A stretch of DNA of 64,000 nt from Blepharisma japonicum (taxonomy: Eukaryota > Ciliophora > Heterotrichea > Heterotrichida > Blepharismidae). Location of the stretch: positions 186,001-250,000 of the forward strand of contig CATKHK010000042.1 of assembly GCA_949751835.1 (NCBI GenBank), written 5' to 3'. The position numbers were made by a program, and so were the translations under genes. Shown here in pieces: positions 46,087 through 57,057 of the stretch; position 1 is the stretch's first letter, and each line of letters opens with the position of its first letter. The notes beneath the pieces are model-generated. The model saw only the letters and a program-made list of their open reading frames with translations. It ran no database searches and was not told the DNA's origin.

Positions 46087-46722
46087 TTATGCTTTACTAA
46101 GCTCTGATTCTAATTTAGCAATTTCTGCTTTAACATCCTTGTATCTTTTATATTCATTTTCAACTGGCAATATATCTTTATGATATCTAATCCTCCTTTG
46201 GTTAGTCTGAGAAAACTCCATCTGGAAATTATGTAAAACTGCCTTCAATTCTCCTCTTTCTTTTCTTAATGATTCTAATTTTCTTGAAACTTCTTCTCTA
46301 TTCAACTTTTTATTACTTCTTTCTGCTGGCCTTTTTGCTATTGCTTGCTTAATTTTCTTGTAGTACATATAAAGTGGTCTCATCGGCTCTTTTTCTTCTC
46401 TTTTTGGCAGTCTCCCGAAAAGTGACTTAAAAGTGGTATCATAGGTCTTTAATTCATTTTTTACTTTCTTTTTTTCTGTATTTAACTCCTCAGTTGTTTT
46501 ATTCGCCAACTCTCTTCCGTTTGTTGTGTTTTTATCAATTCTTAATCTTCTAAGTGCCATTTCAAGCTTTTGGTTTCCTTCAACTTTGACCCAATCACCT
46601 GGATTTGGAGGAGGTAGTGATGTCAAGCTTGATCTCATTTGCTCTTCAAACTCTGAATTTTTCCATTCAAATAATGAAGAAACTGTGCTGGTTAAAATCT
46701 CATTCAAAATATCATATTCCAT
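46087..46722 (-). CDS. FAM13-like coiled-coil protein
   Basis: A 211-residue protein with stop TAA. The middle carries 'SLFGRLPKREEKEPMRPLY' then 'YYKKIKQAI', resembling the conserved FAM13/ROG1-like motif 'GR.P.K.EK.PM(R/K)PLY..Y...K'. A coiled-coil C-terminus follows ('AEIAKLESELSKA'). In animals this module occurs C-terminal to RhoGAP domains; no RhoGAP is present here. The role is unknown. It starts 24 bp from the divergent gene on the + strand, so both must share a very short promoter. Confidence 0.6.
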   Translation of the reverse strand: MEYDILNEILTSTVSSLFEWKNSEFEEQMRSSLTSLPPPNPGDWVKVEGNQKLEMALRRLRIDKNTTNGRELANKTTEELNTEKKKVKNELKTYDTTFKSLFGRLPKREEKEPMRPLYMYYKKIKQAIAKRPAERSNKKLNREEVSRKLESLRKERGELKAVLHNFQMEFSQTNQRRIRYHKDILPVENEYKRYKDVKAEIAKLESELSKA

Positions 46723-46746
46723 TGAAAAATTATAATGAAGCTATAA

Positions 46747-47454
46747 ATGGCAAAAAAATTGATAAAAGACTTATATTCAACTCATTTCTCACTAGGATTT
46801 AACGAAGACCCTAAAATTACAACAAGCTCATCTTCATATCTTCCTCACTGCCAAAAAACTGAAAATTACAGAACTTTATCACAAGAAAGAATTGCTTTAG
46901 GCCATGAAAGACATCCCTTGAGATCCCTATCACAAGAGATGTTTACATTAAAAGAACCTGTAAAAACATCTCCTAGAAGAATTGTCCCTGGTCAGCGAAA
47001 TTCTGACACTTTAAGATTAGGAAGTAGTGGTAACGACTACAAATCAAGCTCTTGTTATGCAGAGTTTCATGGTGATAAAGTTCCTGAGCTTATCAAAATT
47101 AATTCAAACTTGAGTTCTATCAGATTAGGAGACTACAAGAAAAAAATGCTATCAACTATGAGAGAAGAATTTAGAGAGCTCAATAAAGGAACAGAAAATA
47201 AAAAATATTTAGAGTTAAAAAACTATATGAGAGAAAAACATTTTGCAATGAGCGAAAGAAATGAAAAGCTTATTATAGAAAAAAATAGAGGAAATATAAT
47301 GATAGGAAGCTGCAGGATTGTAAGAAATAATTATACTCCTAGCAAGATAATTTTTGGAAATGCAAAAGACAATTCTAAATTGTTTAGAAGCTCTTCTCAA
47401 GTCGCATTTAGGAAATTCGATGTACAATATTATAAAAATCATTTTAACGAGTAG
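46747..47454 (+). CDS. unrecognised basic protein with LG repeat motifs
   Basis: A 235-residue protein with stop TAG and no TGA codons. It is rich in Ser, Arg, Lys and Asn. A loose motif recurs: 'THFSLGFNEDPKITTSSSSY', 'DTLRLGSSGNDYKSSSCY' and 'SSIRLGDYKKKM'. Similar 'LG…(S/T)S.Y' patterns occur in small axonemal microtubule-associated proteins, so a ciliary role is conceivable but unproven. The C-terminal half is Lys-rich and helical ('ENKKYLELKNYMREK'). I do not recognise a domain. Confidence 0.6.
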   Translation: MAKKLIKDLYSTHFSLGFNEDPKITTSSSSYLPHCQKTENYRTLSQERIALGHERHPLRSLSQEMFTLKEPVKTSPRRIVPGQRNSDTLRLGSSGNDYKSSSCYAEFHGDKVPELIKINSNLSSIRLGDYKKKMLSTMREEFRELNKGTENKKYLELKNYMREKHFAMSERNEKLIIEKNRGNIMIGSCRIVRNNYTPSKIIFGNAKDNSKLFRSSSQVAFRKFDVQYYKNHFNE

Positions 47455-47538
47455 GAATTGTTTATATAAAAATTTTTAGATTTATTCTAATAGCGCTAAA
47501 TTCCTATTTAAAAATTAATAAGAAAATGTTAATATTAG

Positions 47539-48423
47539 CTAAAAATTAAAGAATAGTTCTGGATCAATATCTCCATCAATTTCTCTGAAAATATTCTCTA
47601 GGGGATCATTTTTTATCTGCTCTGGCTCAACTTTTTGATTCTCGGTCTCTGCAATCTTGGTCTCAGCAACAATTTGTGGCAACGGATTAGGCATAGTCGA
47701 AACATCTGTAGTGGCTTCCATCACAATCCACGGCTCAACACCTAAATTGTCCAGCATAATCTTCTGGACGTAAAACTTCAGCAACTTTCAGCTTTCAAGA
47801 CACTCAGAATTATGAATAGGCGACCTGCAGCACCTAAGCTTGAATTTTTTACACATGACGTCAGGGTCAAACTCAGCGAATATGTACTCTGTGTAGTAAA
47901 AGTATGATTCTCTGACCTCTTCAGGAGAAAAATATCTTTTACAAAACTTTTCGTTGAAACTTTTCGGGATATTGTTTTCATCACAATTTCGCTTGGTTTT
48001 TCCATCAGTTTTAGGCCCTGCCTCAGTTTTGCTCTCCTCAATTAGAACGTGCTTGTGAGTGTTAAAGCAAGTTGCAAGCTTACTTCAATAGACTTCGGCT
48101 ATAGAGGAATATGCATTTATGGTGCGCTTAGGGATGACAGACTTTTCTATTTGGCGATTAGCTCTTTTATGACCTCGGATCATTTTGCATCGAAGGTACT
48201 CTTTTTTAGGTGGGTAAGGGTTGGAAGAACTTTGAAATCTGCCAAGAATTTTTGTATCAACGATCTGTTTTCGACCGGTAGATTTGATATCTGTGTAAGT
48301 TTCTTCCACGTCACGAGTTACTTCAAGAGAACGTGTCGGTAGAGGAGGTGGGAAATCAAGGAAATCGAGTATATCGACTTCGCCTAAGGAAAGGTCATCA
48401 GCTCTATTAGTTGATTTTTGCAT
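47539..48423 (-). CDS. unknown protein, 'RGHKRANRQIEK' paralogue 1
   Basis: A 294-residue protein continuous through two TGA-Trp codons (48085-48087 and one near 47778). Two conserved blocks are shared with the gene at 59517-60392. The first is 'PKKEYLRCKMIRGHKRANRQ' followed by 'IEKSVIP'. The second has the pattern 'FN.KFC..YF…EVRESYFYYTEYIF..F.P…CKKF…CC' with a 'H….C…W…K.Y' tail that could bind zinc through its Cys/His. The N-terminus and C-terminus (acidic, Glu-rich) are divergent. No signal peptide or membrane segment. I do not recognise the family; a nucleic-acid-binding role is a guess from the basic block. Confidence 0.7.
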
Positions 48424-49475
48424 AAAATTTTTACAGACGTATTTAAAGGATAATATTTTTGATCAGTAAGTAAGATAATTAGCATTGAATTTATGCATAA
48501 TTAAATAGAGAGAACCTAAAAAATTTAAAAAAGGATTAACATTTCATATTGAAGTAGCATTATTATGATCCAATAAAAAATAGGGATATATGCTAATAAA
48601 GGTTGAAATCGGATTTTATGGAAGCAGGAATAGCATTTTATAACTCTGGAAACATATTAATTGAGAGCTATAATTACTATATATTTTTAAAAATTAGCTT
48701 TATTAAAATTTAGCTAAGGAAAATAGCCCAATAAACTTAATAATTGATCTTAATTTTATTTAAAAATATCAATGAAATAGCGCGATTCACGCGATAAAAA
48801 AGGTTTAATTCACGAAATATTATTTATCGAGAGCATTTATATGGAATACATTTCGAATTTCAAAAAGTTTATGAAAATAAAGATTAAAAGTATATGCTAC
48901 ATCTAATTCATGCAGCATGAAGCTGATTTAAGGCTATAATATTTCCAAAATTGGTTATAGTTAATGCTTTAGTTTTGATATAATAGAATCTTTAAATATT
49001 GATCCAAGCATGATATCCAATTTAAAATGTGCTATAAAAATTCGAAAGCCAAAAAATATTTTGATAGTTTTATCAGCTCCAGTTTCCAGCTTCTATATAT
49101 GGTATAATATTCAAATATCATTTAAAAGTCGTTATAACAGTTTTACTAGCTATTTGAGCAAAGGAAGATGTGCTTAGTTTGATAATAGTATTTGATTTAT
49201 AAACTGAATTATGCATCAGAAATCATGATAATTAAATCTTTATTCTAGAATTTCAAATCATCCTTCTGTAATTTTTAAAATTTCAGCTTTTTCACTTTTA
49301 AGTTTTATTTTTAAAAAACTTACTTCAACTGTCCTCTGCCCCCGAATTGAATAATCATACAAGTAATATCGTTGAATATAGCTTAAGATGCAAATACGAG
49401 TAAGAAGCAGATCTTTAAATCTGCAAATCCCTAGCATAAAGTTCTTGCCGCTTAATTTATATTAATTATCATTTA
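48424..49475. other. 1.05-kb AT-rich intergenic region
   Basis: The longest gap outside the array. I looked on both strands with TGA as Trp and saw no gene, tRNA or clear repeat. It separates two divergent starts, so it should contain both promoters. Confidence 0.5.
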
Positions 49476-50330
49476 ATGTCTAAGCAAAATCACTCTCCAA
49501 CCGACCGATTTCTGCGCACTGAAAATATTAGTTTGATTTCTCAATCTAAGCCACCACAAAAACCTTCCCAAAGAAGAACTAAAACATCTGCTGAATTCCA
49601 AATCCACAATTTGCTTCTGGAGAGGAAAAAGCTAGATTTAAAGGTAAAAACCCTTGAAAATCGAATAAAACATTTAGAATCCGAAAGAAAAAAATCAACA
49701 TTATCCAATGAAATTATAAAGAAAAGGAAAGACAGCTTAGATTTAACTTTGCAAAGTCAAAACACAAAAACAGCAGAAGCAGAAAACAAGAAAAAATTAA
49801 TTCTACACAATAGAAAAAAGAGAACTATAAGTTTTAATCAAATAATGCCTATATCGCTAGAAAGAGAGAAAAGAACTTCTTCAGCAGGAAAAATGAAATC
49901 AAAAAAAGATGATAATTTAATAGAGGCAAAAGAAAATATAGAAGAAGATATTATCGCCAACAAAAATTCAATCCAAACCGCAAGGATAAGAGGAGGCAGC
50001 CTTGATCAGAATCAAGAAACCGTAAGTATTCCGAATGAAAAGAAATTAATAAATAAAATAGAAAGCAAGATGGGAAATAAAAAGAAAGCAGAAATAAAAG
50101 AGCCTGTACTGCTTAAGACAAATTTGAAAGAAGTCCTAGGCAAGACTTCAAAATGCCATCGAAGAACTTTCAGCAATGTGATGGAGAATTCTACCGCCTT
50201 AAATTCTTCATTTTCATCACAAAAAAACACAAAATGTATTTCTTCATCATTAAATTCATCTGGGTGTGATGATTTACAAATGCATTATATAGAATATGTG
50301 CCATACGACATAATTGATATAAAGATCTAA
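49476..50330 (+). CDS. unrecognised Lys-rich coiled-coil protein
   Basis: A 284-residue protein with no TGA. Residues about 45-75 form a coiled coil ('LLERKKLDLKVKTLENRIKH'); the remainder is Lys/Ser/Glu-rich and probably disordered. A short ordered C-terminus ends 'HYIEYVPYDIIDIKI'. A basic patch 'KCHRRTFSNVM' could be a phosphorylation site. No domain is recognised. Its stop codon overlaps the stop of the convergent MBOAT gene. Confidence 0.6.
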   Translation: MSKQNHSPTDRFLRTENISLISQSKPPQKPSQRRTKTSAEFQIHNLLLERKKLDLKVKTLENRIKHLESERKKSTLSNEIIKKRKDSLDLTLQSQNTKTAEAENKKKLILHNRKKRTISFNQIMPISLEREKRTSSAGKMKSKKDDNLIEAKENIEEDIIANKNSIQTARIRGGSLDQNQETVSIPNEKKLINKIESKMGNKKKAEIKEPVLLKTNLKEVLGKTSKCHRRTFSNVMENSTALNSSFSSQKNTKCISSSLNSSGCDDLQMHYIEYVPYDIIDIKI

Positions 50331-51964
50331 AATCCTTTATTTTTTATTTCATATTTTGTCTCTTCTCTTCTAATAATCATCATAAAATGTGTACCAAGTG
50401 TTAAGACCATGAAAACTTTAAAAAGCAAAAATATGCCTGACTCTGTAAAAACTTCTTCCAGCACGATTGTCAATCCGCGGATCCCAAAAGAAAATCCAAC
50501 CAAATTGGCGGCCATCATCAAAATGATATAAAAGCCACCTCCAAATGCACAAAGCCAGCTATATTGAAGTGTTTTTCTAAACTCGGCAAATTTCGCCTTT
50601 TGGAAATAACTTTTTACTATGACTTCTGGCATTATGAATAAGCACATTCCCCATCCCCAAGCTAATAAATTCAAATTTAAATCGTGCCAAAGTGCAACAA
50701 AGCCGAAAACAACCCAAATATTGTAGATTTTGTACTTGCTACCACCGAGCGGAATAAATACATAGCGAATAAGCCACTGGTTAAAAGCTCGGTGCCACAT
50801 TCTCCAAAAGCTTTCAAAACAATAGTTGTTTGACATACATCTTCCCATATTTTCAGGGCTTTCAATTCCATCACAAAGTCCCCAAAGTCTAAAAAATCTC
50901 CAAATTACAGTGAATTTAAGCCAAATCCACTTCAATATGAAATAGCTTGCTATGATTAGCTCATATGTATTAAAAGACTCCCAAATCCACCTATTTCTAA
51001 CATTATTTGCTATTGCTGGGAAAAATAAATTATGAATAAACCATTGAAGCACTAAAAATACAAAAATAAGTCTTGCTGCATAGATTAATAATTTTTTGGT
51101 ATCATAACTTCTTTGTGGGTTTTGCACTTGTGATATCCATGCATTATAGCTTGTAGTTGGCCCAGCTAAATAAAGTGGTGGGTAAAAGAAATATGCTGAA
51201 TATGCTAGAAGTGTATAATGGTTTGCGTGAGCCCTCATTCTATAAGTATAGCACACGTTGATGTTGCTACATTCTGTGCAGTCAATTTTATGCTTATCTA
51301 AAGATAAATAGTCTTCTTTTGAAAGCGCCCAGTGATAATCCAATACAAAACTCAAAGCTTTCAGCATGCACATTTTGTTTACTCCAGCCCAGTTCATTTC
51401 TACGTGAATTTCATCCAAAAATCCTAAAGGAGGAAAAACCCATGAAAATTTGAAGCCATGATAATATTCAGCAAGCACTAAATATGAAAAATTAAAAGTC
51501 CAGGCTATGACAGGGAATCCTTTTTTGCCGGCATAATAATAGGCTAAAAAGTAATTAAATAGAAGCTCGAATAACAAAAATATGAACCCCGGGCCATGCA
51601 AGTATAAATTCATGCCCACTCCTATAACCAAATAATAAATTAGTTGGCTTTGTAAGTCAGGTCTTTGATATTTCAGCAATTTGCGCCCAAACACAAATAG
51701 GAAAGCAAAAATCAAGAGAGCTGGGAGATTATCCAGGAATGAGGATAGCTGTCCGTCATTTAAATCAACATAGCCACTATCTGAATAAGGGCTTGGTTTA
51801 AGGCCTGCAATTTTAGCGCCTGCCGCAACTCTTGTAGATAAGTTCCAGCCATCAACTAAAAGATTGAAAATAATTCATGCCAAGAAGAAAAATAGCACTC
51901 CAAACTCAATTCTTCTAAGTACATTGACTTGAGGAGAATCTGGTACGCCAGGACCCACGATCAT
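50327..51964 (-). CDS. membrane-bound O-acyltransferase (MBOAT), GUP1/HHAT-like
   Basis: A 545-residue multi-pass protein; the N-terminal 83 residues (ATG 51964) include one TGA-Trp. MBOAT signatures are seen: 'YFFYPPLYLAGPTTSYNAW', 'ESFWRMWHRAFNQWLIRY' and 'VALWHDLNLNLLAWG', whose His (about residue 427) is the expected catalytic residue. Predicted helices cover most of the length, about ten or more. Family members transfer acyl chains to proteins or lipids in the ER. The 'GPTTSYNAW' and 'WHDL' forms are closest to the GUP1/HHAT branch (GPI-anchor remodelling or protein palmitoylation), an assignment made by motif only. The stop (TAG) overlaps that of the upstream + strand gene. Confidence 0.88.
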
Positions 51965-52679
51965 TATTTATTATTAGAATAAATGGTAAATTTTAAGACA
52001 ATGGCAAAAGTTTAAAAGAAATGCAATTAAATAGTCAATAAAGATTTTCTAGAAAGAAAATATGTCATATACATCTAAAATAATAAATAGCCTATTAGAT
52101 TTTAAAGCTTAATTAGTGCACTTTGTTGATAAAATAAAATTAAATTTATATTTAGATTCATAAAGAATAAGAGTCAAAATAACAAAAATATTTAAGTTTT
52201 ACTCATTTCGTTTTCTATTGAGTTATAATCATTTTAAAAAGGAAGGTTGGAGAATTATTCTGAAGCTCTTTTAGGCTTTTAAAAGGTCTTAAATATGGAT
52301 TAATTATATATGAAAATATTTCTTAGCTCTCAAATTTTCTCATTTAAATATTTGTCTAAAATTCAAATTTTTTAAACTAATTTTTCTAATATTTCTAAAT
52401 TTTAATGTTTTGTATTCCATTTTAAGGATCTATCTTCATTGTTAAAGATAAGAAAGTATTTAATTTTTATTTAATTAACTTAATAAATGAAGTCCAAGAA
52501 GTTACTTCGACTTTCATACACTTTAGCAGTTTATGATTAATAAAAATTAGTTATTTATGATAAATTTCCACAATTTAGCAATATTTATAATATCAACTTC
52601 TACCGCGTTATAGTTTTACTGAATTTGTCAATTTTCCACTACATTCCAAGCTAGAGAAAAAATGAAATATTAATTTATA
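51965..52679. other. 715-bp AT-rich intergenic region
   Basis: Separates the divergent MBOAT and GPCR genes. No supported feature is seen. Confidence 0.5.
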
Positions 52680-53567
52680 ATGGTATGTATAGGTGAGTAT
52701 TACTTGTACAGACTTTATATTATCAATGCAACAGTTTCTTCACTAAGCCTATTAGGCTCAATGTTTATCATCACAGTCTATCTTAGTTTCAAGGAGCTCA
52801 GAGTGTTTGCATTCAAGCTGGTGTCTATACTTTCATGCCTAGATGCTATACATGCTCTTGCATTTTTAATCCCTTCCTACGACGAAAATAATAGTCACTC
52901 ACCTCTCTGCCAATTACAATCCGTAGCTTTAACTTTTTGCACCCTAGCAAATGTCCTCTGGACAGCTATGATTGCTTTAGCTCTCTACCTAGCTGTTATT
53001 CATGAGAAAAGACTAGGTGAGCATTATAAGTGGTATGCCCTTATCTTTGCTGTATTAATGCCTTTATGCATTTCTTGGCTACCTTATATCACAGATTCTT
53101 TTGGAACAGCACAAGGATGATGCTGGATTGATGACAGCAAAAAATGAGGAACCATATGAAGATACTCTTTATTTTACGGGCCGCTATGAATAGTGATCCC
53201 ATTCAACATTATTGTGTATTTCAAAGTTATAAAGAAAATCCAATTAGAAATTGGCAATGTTTCTGAGCAGCAACAGATGAGAAAACAGCTTATGAGGAGA
53301 CTTGTGATGTATCCTATCATTCTTGTGATTTGTTTCACACCAGTAACTATTAGTAGAGTTTGGGAAATATTTGTTGACTGTCCACCGAAAGAGATGTCTG
53401 TGATTTCTGGGTTCTTTACCTGCATAAATGGACTGCTGAATGCACTTGTGTATGGAATGACAAAAAGTGTGAGGGAATCATTGAAGAGCTGGATGTTTCG
53501 GGAAAGAGGAGAAAACACTGAAGTGATGATGGAATCTATAAAGGATTCTGTAGAAGAATATTTTTAA
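52680..53567 (+). CDS. cAMP-receptor-like (family E) seven-helix GPCR
   Basis: A 295-residue protein; four TGA codons around 53118-53190 read as Trp and join what a standard code splits. Seven hydrophobic helices are seen. Landmarks include 'LLGSMFIITVYLSFKELRVF' in helix 1 and loop 1, Cys in 'SPLCQLQS', 'NVLWTAMIALALYLAVIHEK' (helix 3), 'GWCWIDDSKKW' in loop 2 and 'NGLLNALVYGMTKSVRESL' (helix 7 to helix 8). These match the slime-mould cAMP receptor/GPR157-like class. The short Glu-rich tail carries Ser/Thr. A ligand cannot be inferred. The stop is 25 bp from the convergent Derlin stop. Confidence 0.82.
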
Positions 53568-53592
53568 AATGATTAAAACATCAATGATTACA

Positions 53593-54216
53593 TTAATTTT
53601 CTATAAGCTTTGCAAAATACCGGACTATGAAATTTGGCTTTAGAAGCCGGAAACCTTGACTTGTAGGAAGTGCTGGCAAGACATCTTCAAAATAATAATA
53701 AAAGTGTCCTAGGATCATCCCAATTATTTTTGATTTGTTGAAACCAAACATCAAAAACACATAAGGCAGAAATGTTGATGGGATATCTATTGGAAGCCCT
53801 ATCAGCATAAATCTTCCTTGTCTGTTTCTTTTGCTCAGTAAATACATAATGCACATGAATAAAGCATCCGATAAGAAAAACAAATTAAGCATCGGAGCTA
53901 ATATTAATAGTAAGCTGCATGATACCAAAATAAAATTCAAAAATTCTGCAAGCTGCCCTTGAAACATCATAACTTCAAGCATTTTGCAATTTTGGAAATA
54001 GGTAAATAAGCTAATAAACGTTGCAATCCCAAAATTACCGAAATATGTGAATGTTGTGAAAATTCTTCAGAATTCGTATTTTTCAATGATAAGATTCATA
54101 TCAAAAAATAAATCATGGGCTTCTAAAAAATTCAGAGAGCATAAGGTGGATGTAATTAGTGCTGAGCCGACTAAAACTTTGGTAACAGGAGGAGCATACC
54201 CTAGAAGTTCGTCCAT
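53593..54216 (-). CDS. Derlin family ER membrane protein
   Basis: A 207-residue protein, close to the usual Derlin length of 200-250. Landmarks: 'YAPPVTKVLVGSALITS', 'YEFWRIFTTFTYFGNFG' (the W is TGA and matches the invariant Trp of Derlin 'YWR..T.F.YFG'), 'LSDALFMCIMYLLSKRN' and 'GHFYYYFEDVLP'. Rhomboid-like fold, four or six helices. Known role: retrotranslocation of misfolded proteins from the ER for degradation. No SHP box for p97 binding is evident in the short tail. ATG 54216 is chosen because the following residues match family N-termini. Confidence 0.9.
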
Positions 54217-54253
54217 TTTAATATTTTACACGTGTGTAAATTGAATTAATTTA

Positions 54254-54484
54254 TTATGGTTCACATTCTGGTTCTCTTACGAGGGGTTTGAGCTCTTGAG
54301 AACAGTTTTCTACAGGCTTTCACATGTCTTTAATTAAGTGAATTTTTCACATCCCTAATACCACAAGTGCCAATACAATTGGAAAGACTATTAGCTCTAA
54401 CTCAATAAATGTAAGGACTCTTTTCACCGAGTCTTCTCTTGCTTGGGTTAGTATTAAAATTGACAGCAAAATAAGCAACTTCAT
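54254..54484 (-). CDS. small signal-peptide/single-TM protein
   Basis: A 76-residue protein, found only when TGA is Trp (two codons). A signal peptide (MKLLILLSILILTQA) precedes a charged stretch, one membrane helix (ELIVFPIVLALVVLGMW) and a Pro/Cys/Glu tail ending 'REPECEP'. It lies 37 bp upstream of the Derlin start on the same strand. I know no family match; its short length makes the call moderate. Confidence 0.5.
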
Positions 54485-54796
54485 TTTAACGATTTTTTAT
54501 TATTTACAGTTGGAATTTTGAATCAAAAATGGCAATTGATAAAATTTAATATTGCATATATAAATTTTATGTATTGATCCCAAATAATTGTTATTTGTAA
54601 CGATAGCTTGAATTCAACTTTAACTGGATACTGATATTGATATTTAAACTAATATTGGTTCTAGGATCAAATTTTCACGAGAAAATTTAATGGATAAGAG
54701 TTTATCTCTCTCATTAACAGAGAAAGTATTATTTATTATTTAGCTTGGTCAATTATTTCTAAATATATCCATTTTCTGCCTATTTTTCAAATAAAT
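54485..54796. other. AT-rich intergenic spacer
   Basis: About 310 bp between divergent genes; nothing supported is seen in it. Confidence 0.5.
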
Positions 54797-55624
54797 ATGA
54801 ATCCCTTGATTGTGACATACTCTGACTTCACATCAAGCTCACCTTTTAAAATAATGCCCAGAAAAGAGACAAAAAAGTCATGAACAAGTAAACGTAAACT
54901 TCCAAAAGAGAAAAAAATAGTTTTGCCTATCGTTCTCTATTCTCCCAAAGACAAATTTTCAACTCGACCTTTATGCATAATGGATGTTAACCCTCCACAT
55001 CCTCCGACGCCTCAAAAAAGTGCTCGCCCATGCTCAGCTATTCCTAAAAAATCTCCTTTGCCAACAGAAAATGCTAATTCTGAAGTTAAATGGCAATTTG
55101 CGCCCTTAACTCATCATCGTGAAGAGTGGTTGTTTAGAAATAATAAGCCTGAGTCTCATTTTACTCCCAAGCAAGTTAATAAGAAAATTCCACTATCTAG
55201 AGAAGTGCTCAGCTTAAAAAACCACATAATAAATCCTCATTTAGAAGCAAAACAAGAAGAAATTTCAAAAATCATAAGCAAAAGCTATGAAGAGAATGTC
55301 TCAGTACAAAATGAAGAGAATGTATCGGTGATAAATGAATATAAAGAAAATAATGATATAATGGATAAGGTGGAAAAAACTGAGATAGAGATAGAGAATA
55401 ATAAAGAAAATGGGAAGGAAAATAAGCAAAATGGTGAGGCTGAGAATGGTGAGAAAATTAGCAATAAAGATAAAAAAGTTGATGTTATAGGGCAATACTT
55501 CGAGAAGCCTGCTGTTGGAGTTTGGCACGAATCTGAGTACCGAAATCAGTTTAGTCGCATTAATACTGCGGATGCGCTGATTAAATTGCAGAGATATTCC
55601 ACTCAAAAGAAATCATTAGACTAA
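54797..55624 (+). CDS. unrecognised, mostly disordered protein
   Basis: A 275-residue protein starting at ATG 54797 with one TGA-Trp ('KKSWTSKRK'). The N-terminus is Pro/Lys-rich, the middle is strongly acidic and Asn/Glu-rich with an imperfect repeat ('EENVSVQNEENVSVINEYKE'), and the last ~45 residues are more conserved in character ('GVWHESEYRNQFSRINTADA'). No domain recognised. Confidence 0.6.
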
Positions 55625-55830
55625 TTTATTTATTTTTTTATCTTGTGTATCAATATTTAACTCATTAACTAAAAAGCCTCTTTCTTATAAATAATTATAA
55701 ATACTTTAATTTTAGATATTATTCACGTATTATTGTGCAGAAAGCTCTTGAATTAATAATTTCGTCTCATTTCTGCGAATCTTTTTATAGCCTTGCTATC
55801 AATTTATTCTGCTTAATTTCCAATCATAAA

Positions 55831-57006
55831 ATGCCTGCTAAGAAGAAGGTTGTCGAAGAGAAAAAGCCCCTCTTAGGACGCCCTGGCAACACTTTGAAGA
55901 TTGGCATTGTCGGCCTTCCAAACGTGGGTAAATCCTCTACATTTAACCTCCTTTCTAATCTTTCAGTCCCTGCTGAAAATTATCCATTCTGCACAATCGA
56001 TCCTACTGAAGCTCGAGTCCCTATTCCAGATCAAAGATTTGACAGACTCTGTGAAATGTATCAGCCAAGGTCAAGGGTCCCAGCCATTCTTTCAATCACT
56101 GATATAGCAGGACTTGTCCCAGGAGCTTCCGAAGGTGCAGGTCTTGGCAATGCATTTTTATCACATATAAACGCTGTTGATGGCATTTTCCATGTCGTCA
56201 GAGCTTTTACAGAGGCAGACGTCATCCATACTGAAGGTGAAGTTGACCCTATCAGAGATCTTGACATAATTAGAAATGAACTCTGCTTGAAAGATCTCGA
56301 AAGATGCAACCAAAAAATCGAAGACGTAGAAAAGCAGCTAAAAAGAGCCAGGACAAAAGAATTGACTGATGAGATGGAAATTTTGATAAAAATCAGAGAC
56401 ATGCTGAATAACCATCAAATGCTAAAAGATGGAGACTGGCACTCCAAAGAAATCGAAGTCTTGAACTCTTGCTTATTTTTGACTGCAAAGCCTATGGTAT
56501 TTTTGGTAAACCTAAGCACAAATGACTATCTCAGAAAGAAAAATAAATGGCTTGCAGGAATAGGGAAGTGGGTAAACGAGCACGGCGGCGGAGATATTAT
56601 TCCTTACTCCATAGAATTTGAGCAAGCTATTTTTGCAATGGATCCAGATGCCAAAGCTGCCTATCTGCAAGAAAACAACGCCATTTCGATGATTCCAAGA
56701 ATTTTGAAAACCGGATATAAGTCTCTTCAGCTAATTCATTATTTTACAGCTGGAGAAGATGAGGTAAAATGCTGGTCGATTAGAAAAGGCACGAAAGCTC
56801 CACAGGCAGCTGGAGTCATCCATACAGATTTTGAACGAGGTTTTATTTGTGCAGAAATCATGAAATATGATGACTTGGTTTCGTTAGGAAATGAAAATAA
56901 CGTCAAAGCAGAAGGAAAACTAAGACAATGTGGGAAAGATTATGAAGTAGAAGATGGAGAAATTATTTATTTCAGGTTCAATGTAGCTCCTCAAGGGAAG
57001 AAATAA
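55831..57006 (+). CDS. OLA1: Obg-like ATPase (OLA1/YchF)
   Basis: A 391-residue protein; human OLA1 has 396. The G domain begins at about residue 20: Walker A 'GIVGLPNVGKSSTFN', switch region 'NYPFCTIDPTEARVPIPD', G3 'DIAGLVPGASEGAGLGNAFL', then the alpha-helical coiled-coil insertion and the TGS domain at the C-terminus ('DFERGFICAEIMKYDDL', 'GKDYEVEDGEIIYFRFN'). YchF proteins lack the usual G4 specificity and prefer ATP, here 'NLSTNDY' in place of NKxD. They bind ribosomes and take part in translation and stress control. An upstream in-frame extension lacks an ATG and family similarity, so ATG 55831 is chosen. No TGA codons. Confidence 0.96.
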   Translation: MPAKKKVVEEKKPLLGRPGNTLKIGIVGLPNVGKSSTFNLLSNLSVPAENYPFCTIDPTEARVPIPDQRFDRLCEMYQPRSRVPAILSITDIAGLVPGASEGAGLGNAFLSHINAVDGIFHVVRAFTEADVIHTEGEVDPIRDLDIIRNELCLKDLERCNQKIEDVEKQLKRARTKELTDEMEILIKIRDMLNNHQMLKDGDWHSKEIEVLNSCLFLTAKPMVFLVNLSTNDYLRKKNKWLAGIGKWVNEHGGGDIIPYSIEFEQAIFAMDPDAKAAYLQENNAISMIPRILKTGYKSLQLIHYFTAGEDEVKCWSIRKGTKAPQAAGVIHTDFERGFICAEIMKYDDLVSLGNENNVKAEGKLRQCGKDYEVEDGEIIYFRFNVAPQGKK

Positions 57007-57057
57007 TTAAATAGGATCTTTGGACAAAATTATAAAAATATCATGAATTATTTCTAA

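Noticed and set aside
55735-55830. N-terminal extension of OLA1
   Set aside because: It has no ATG and no similarity to the family; the ATG at 55831 gives the expected length.
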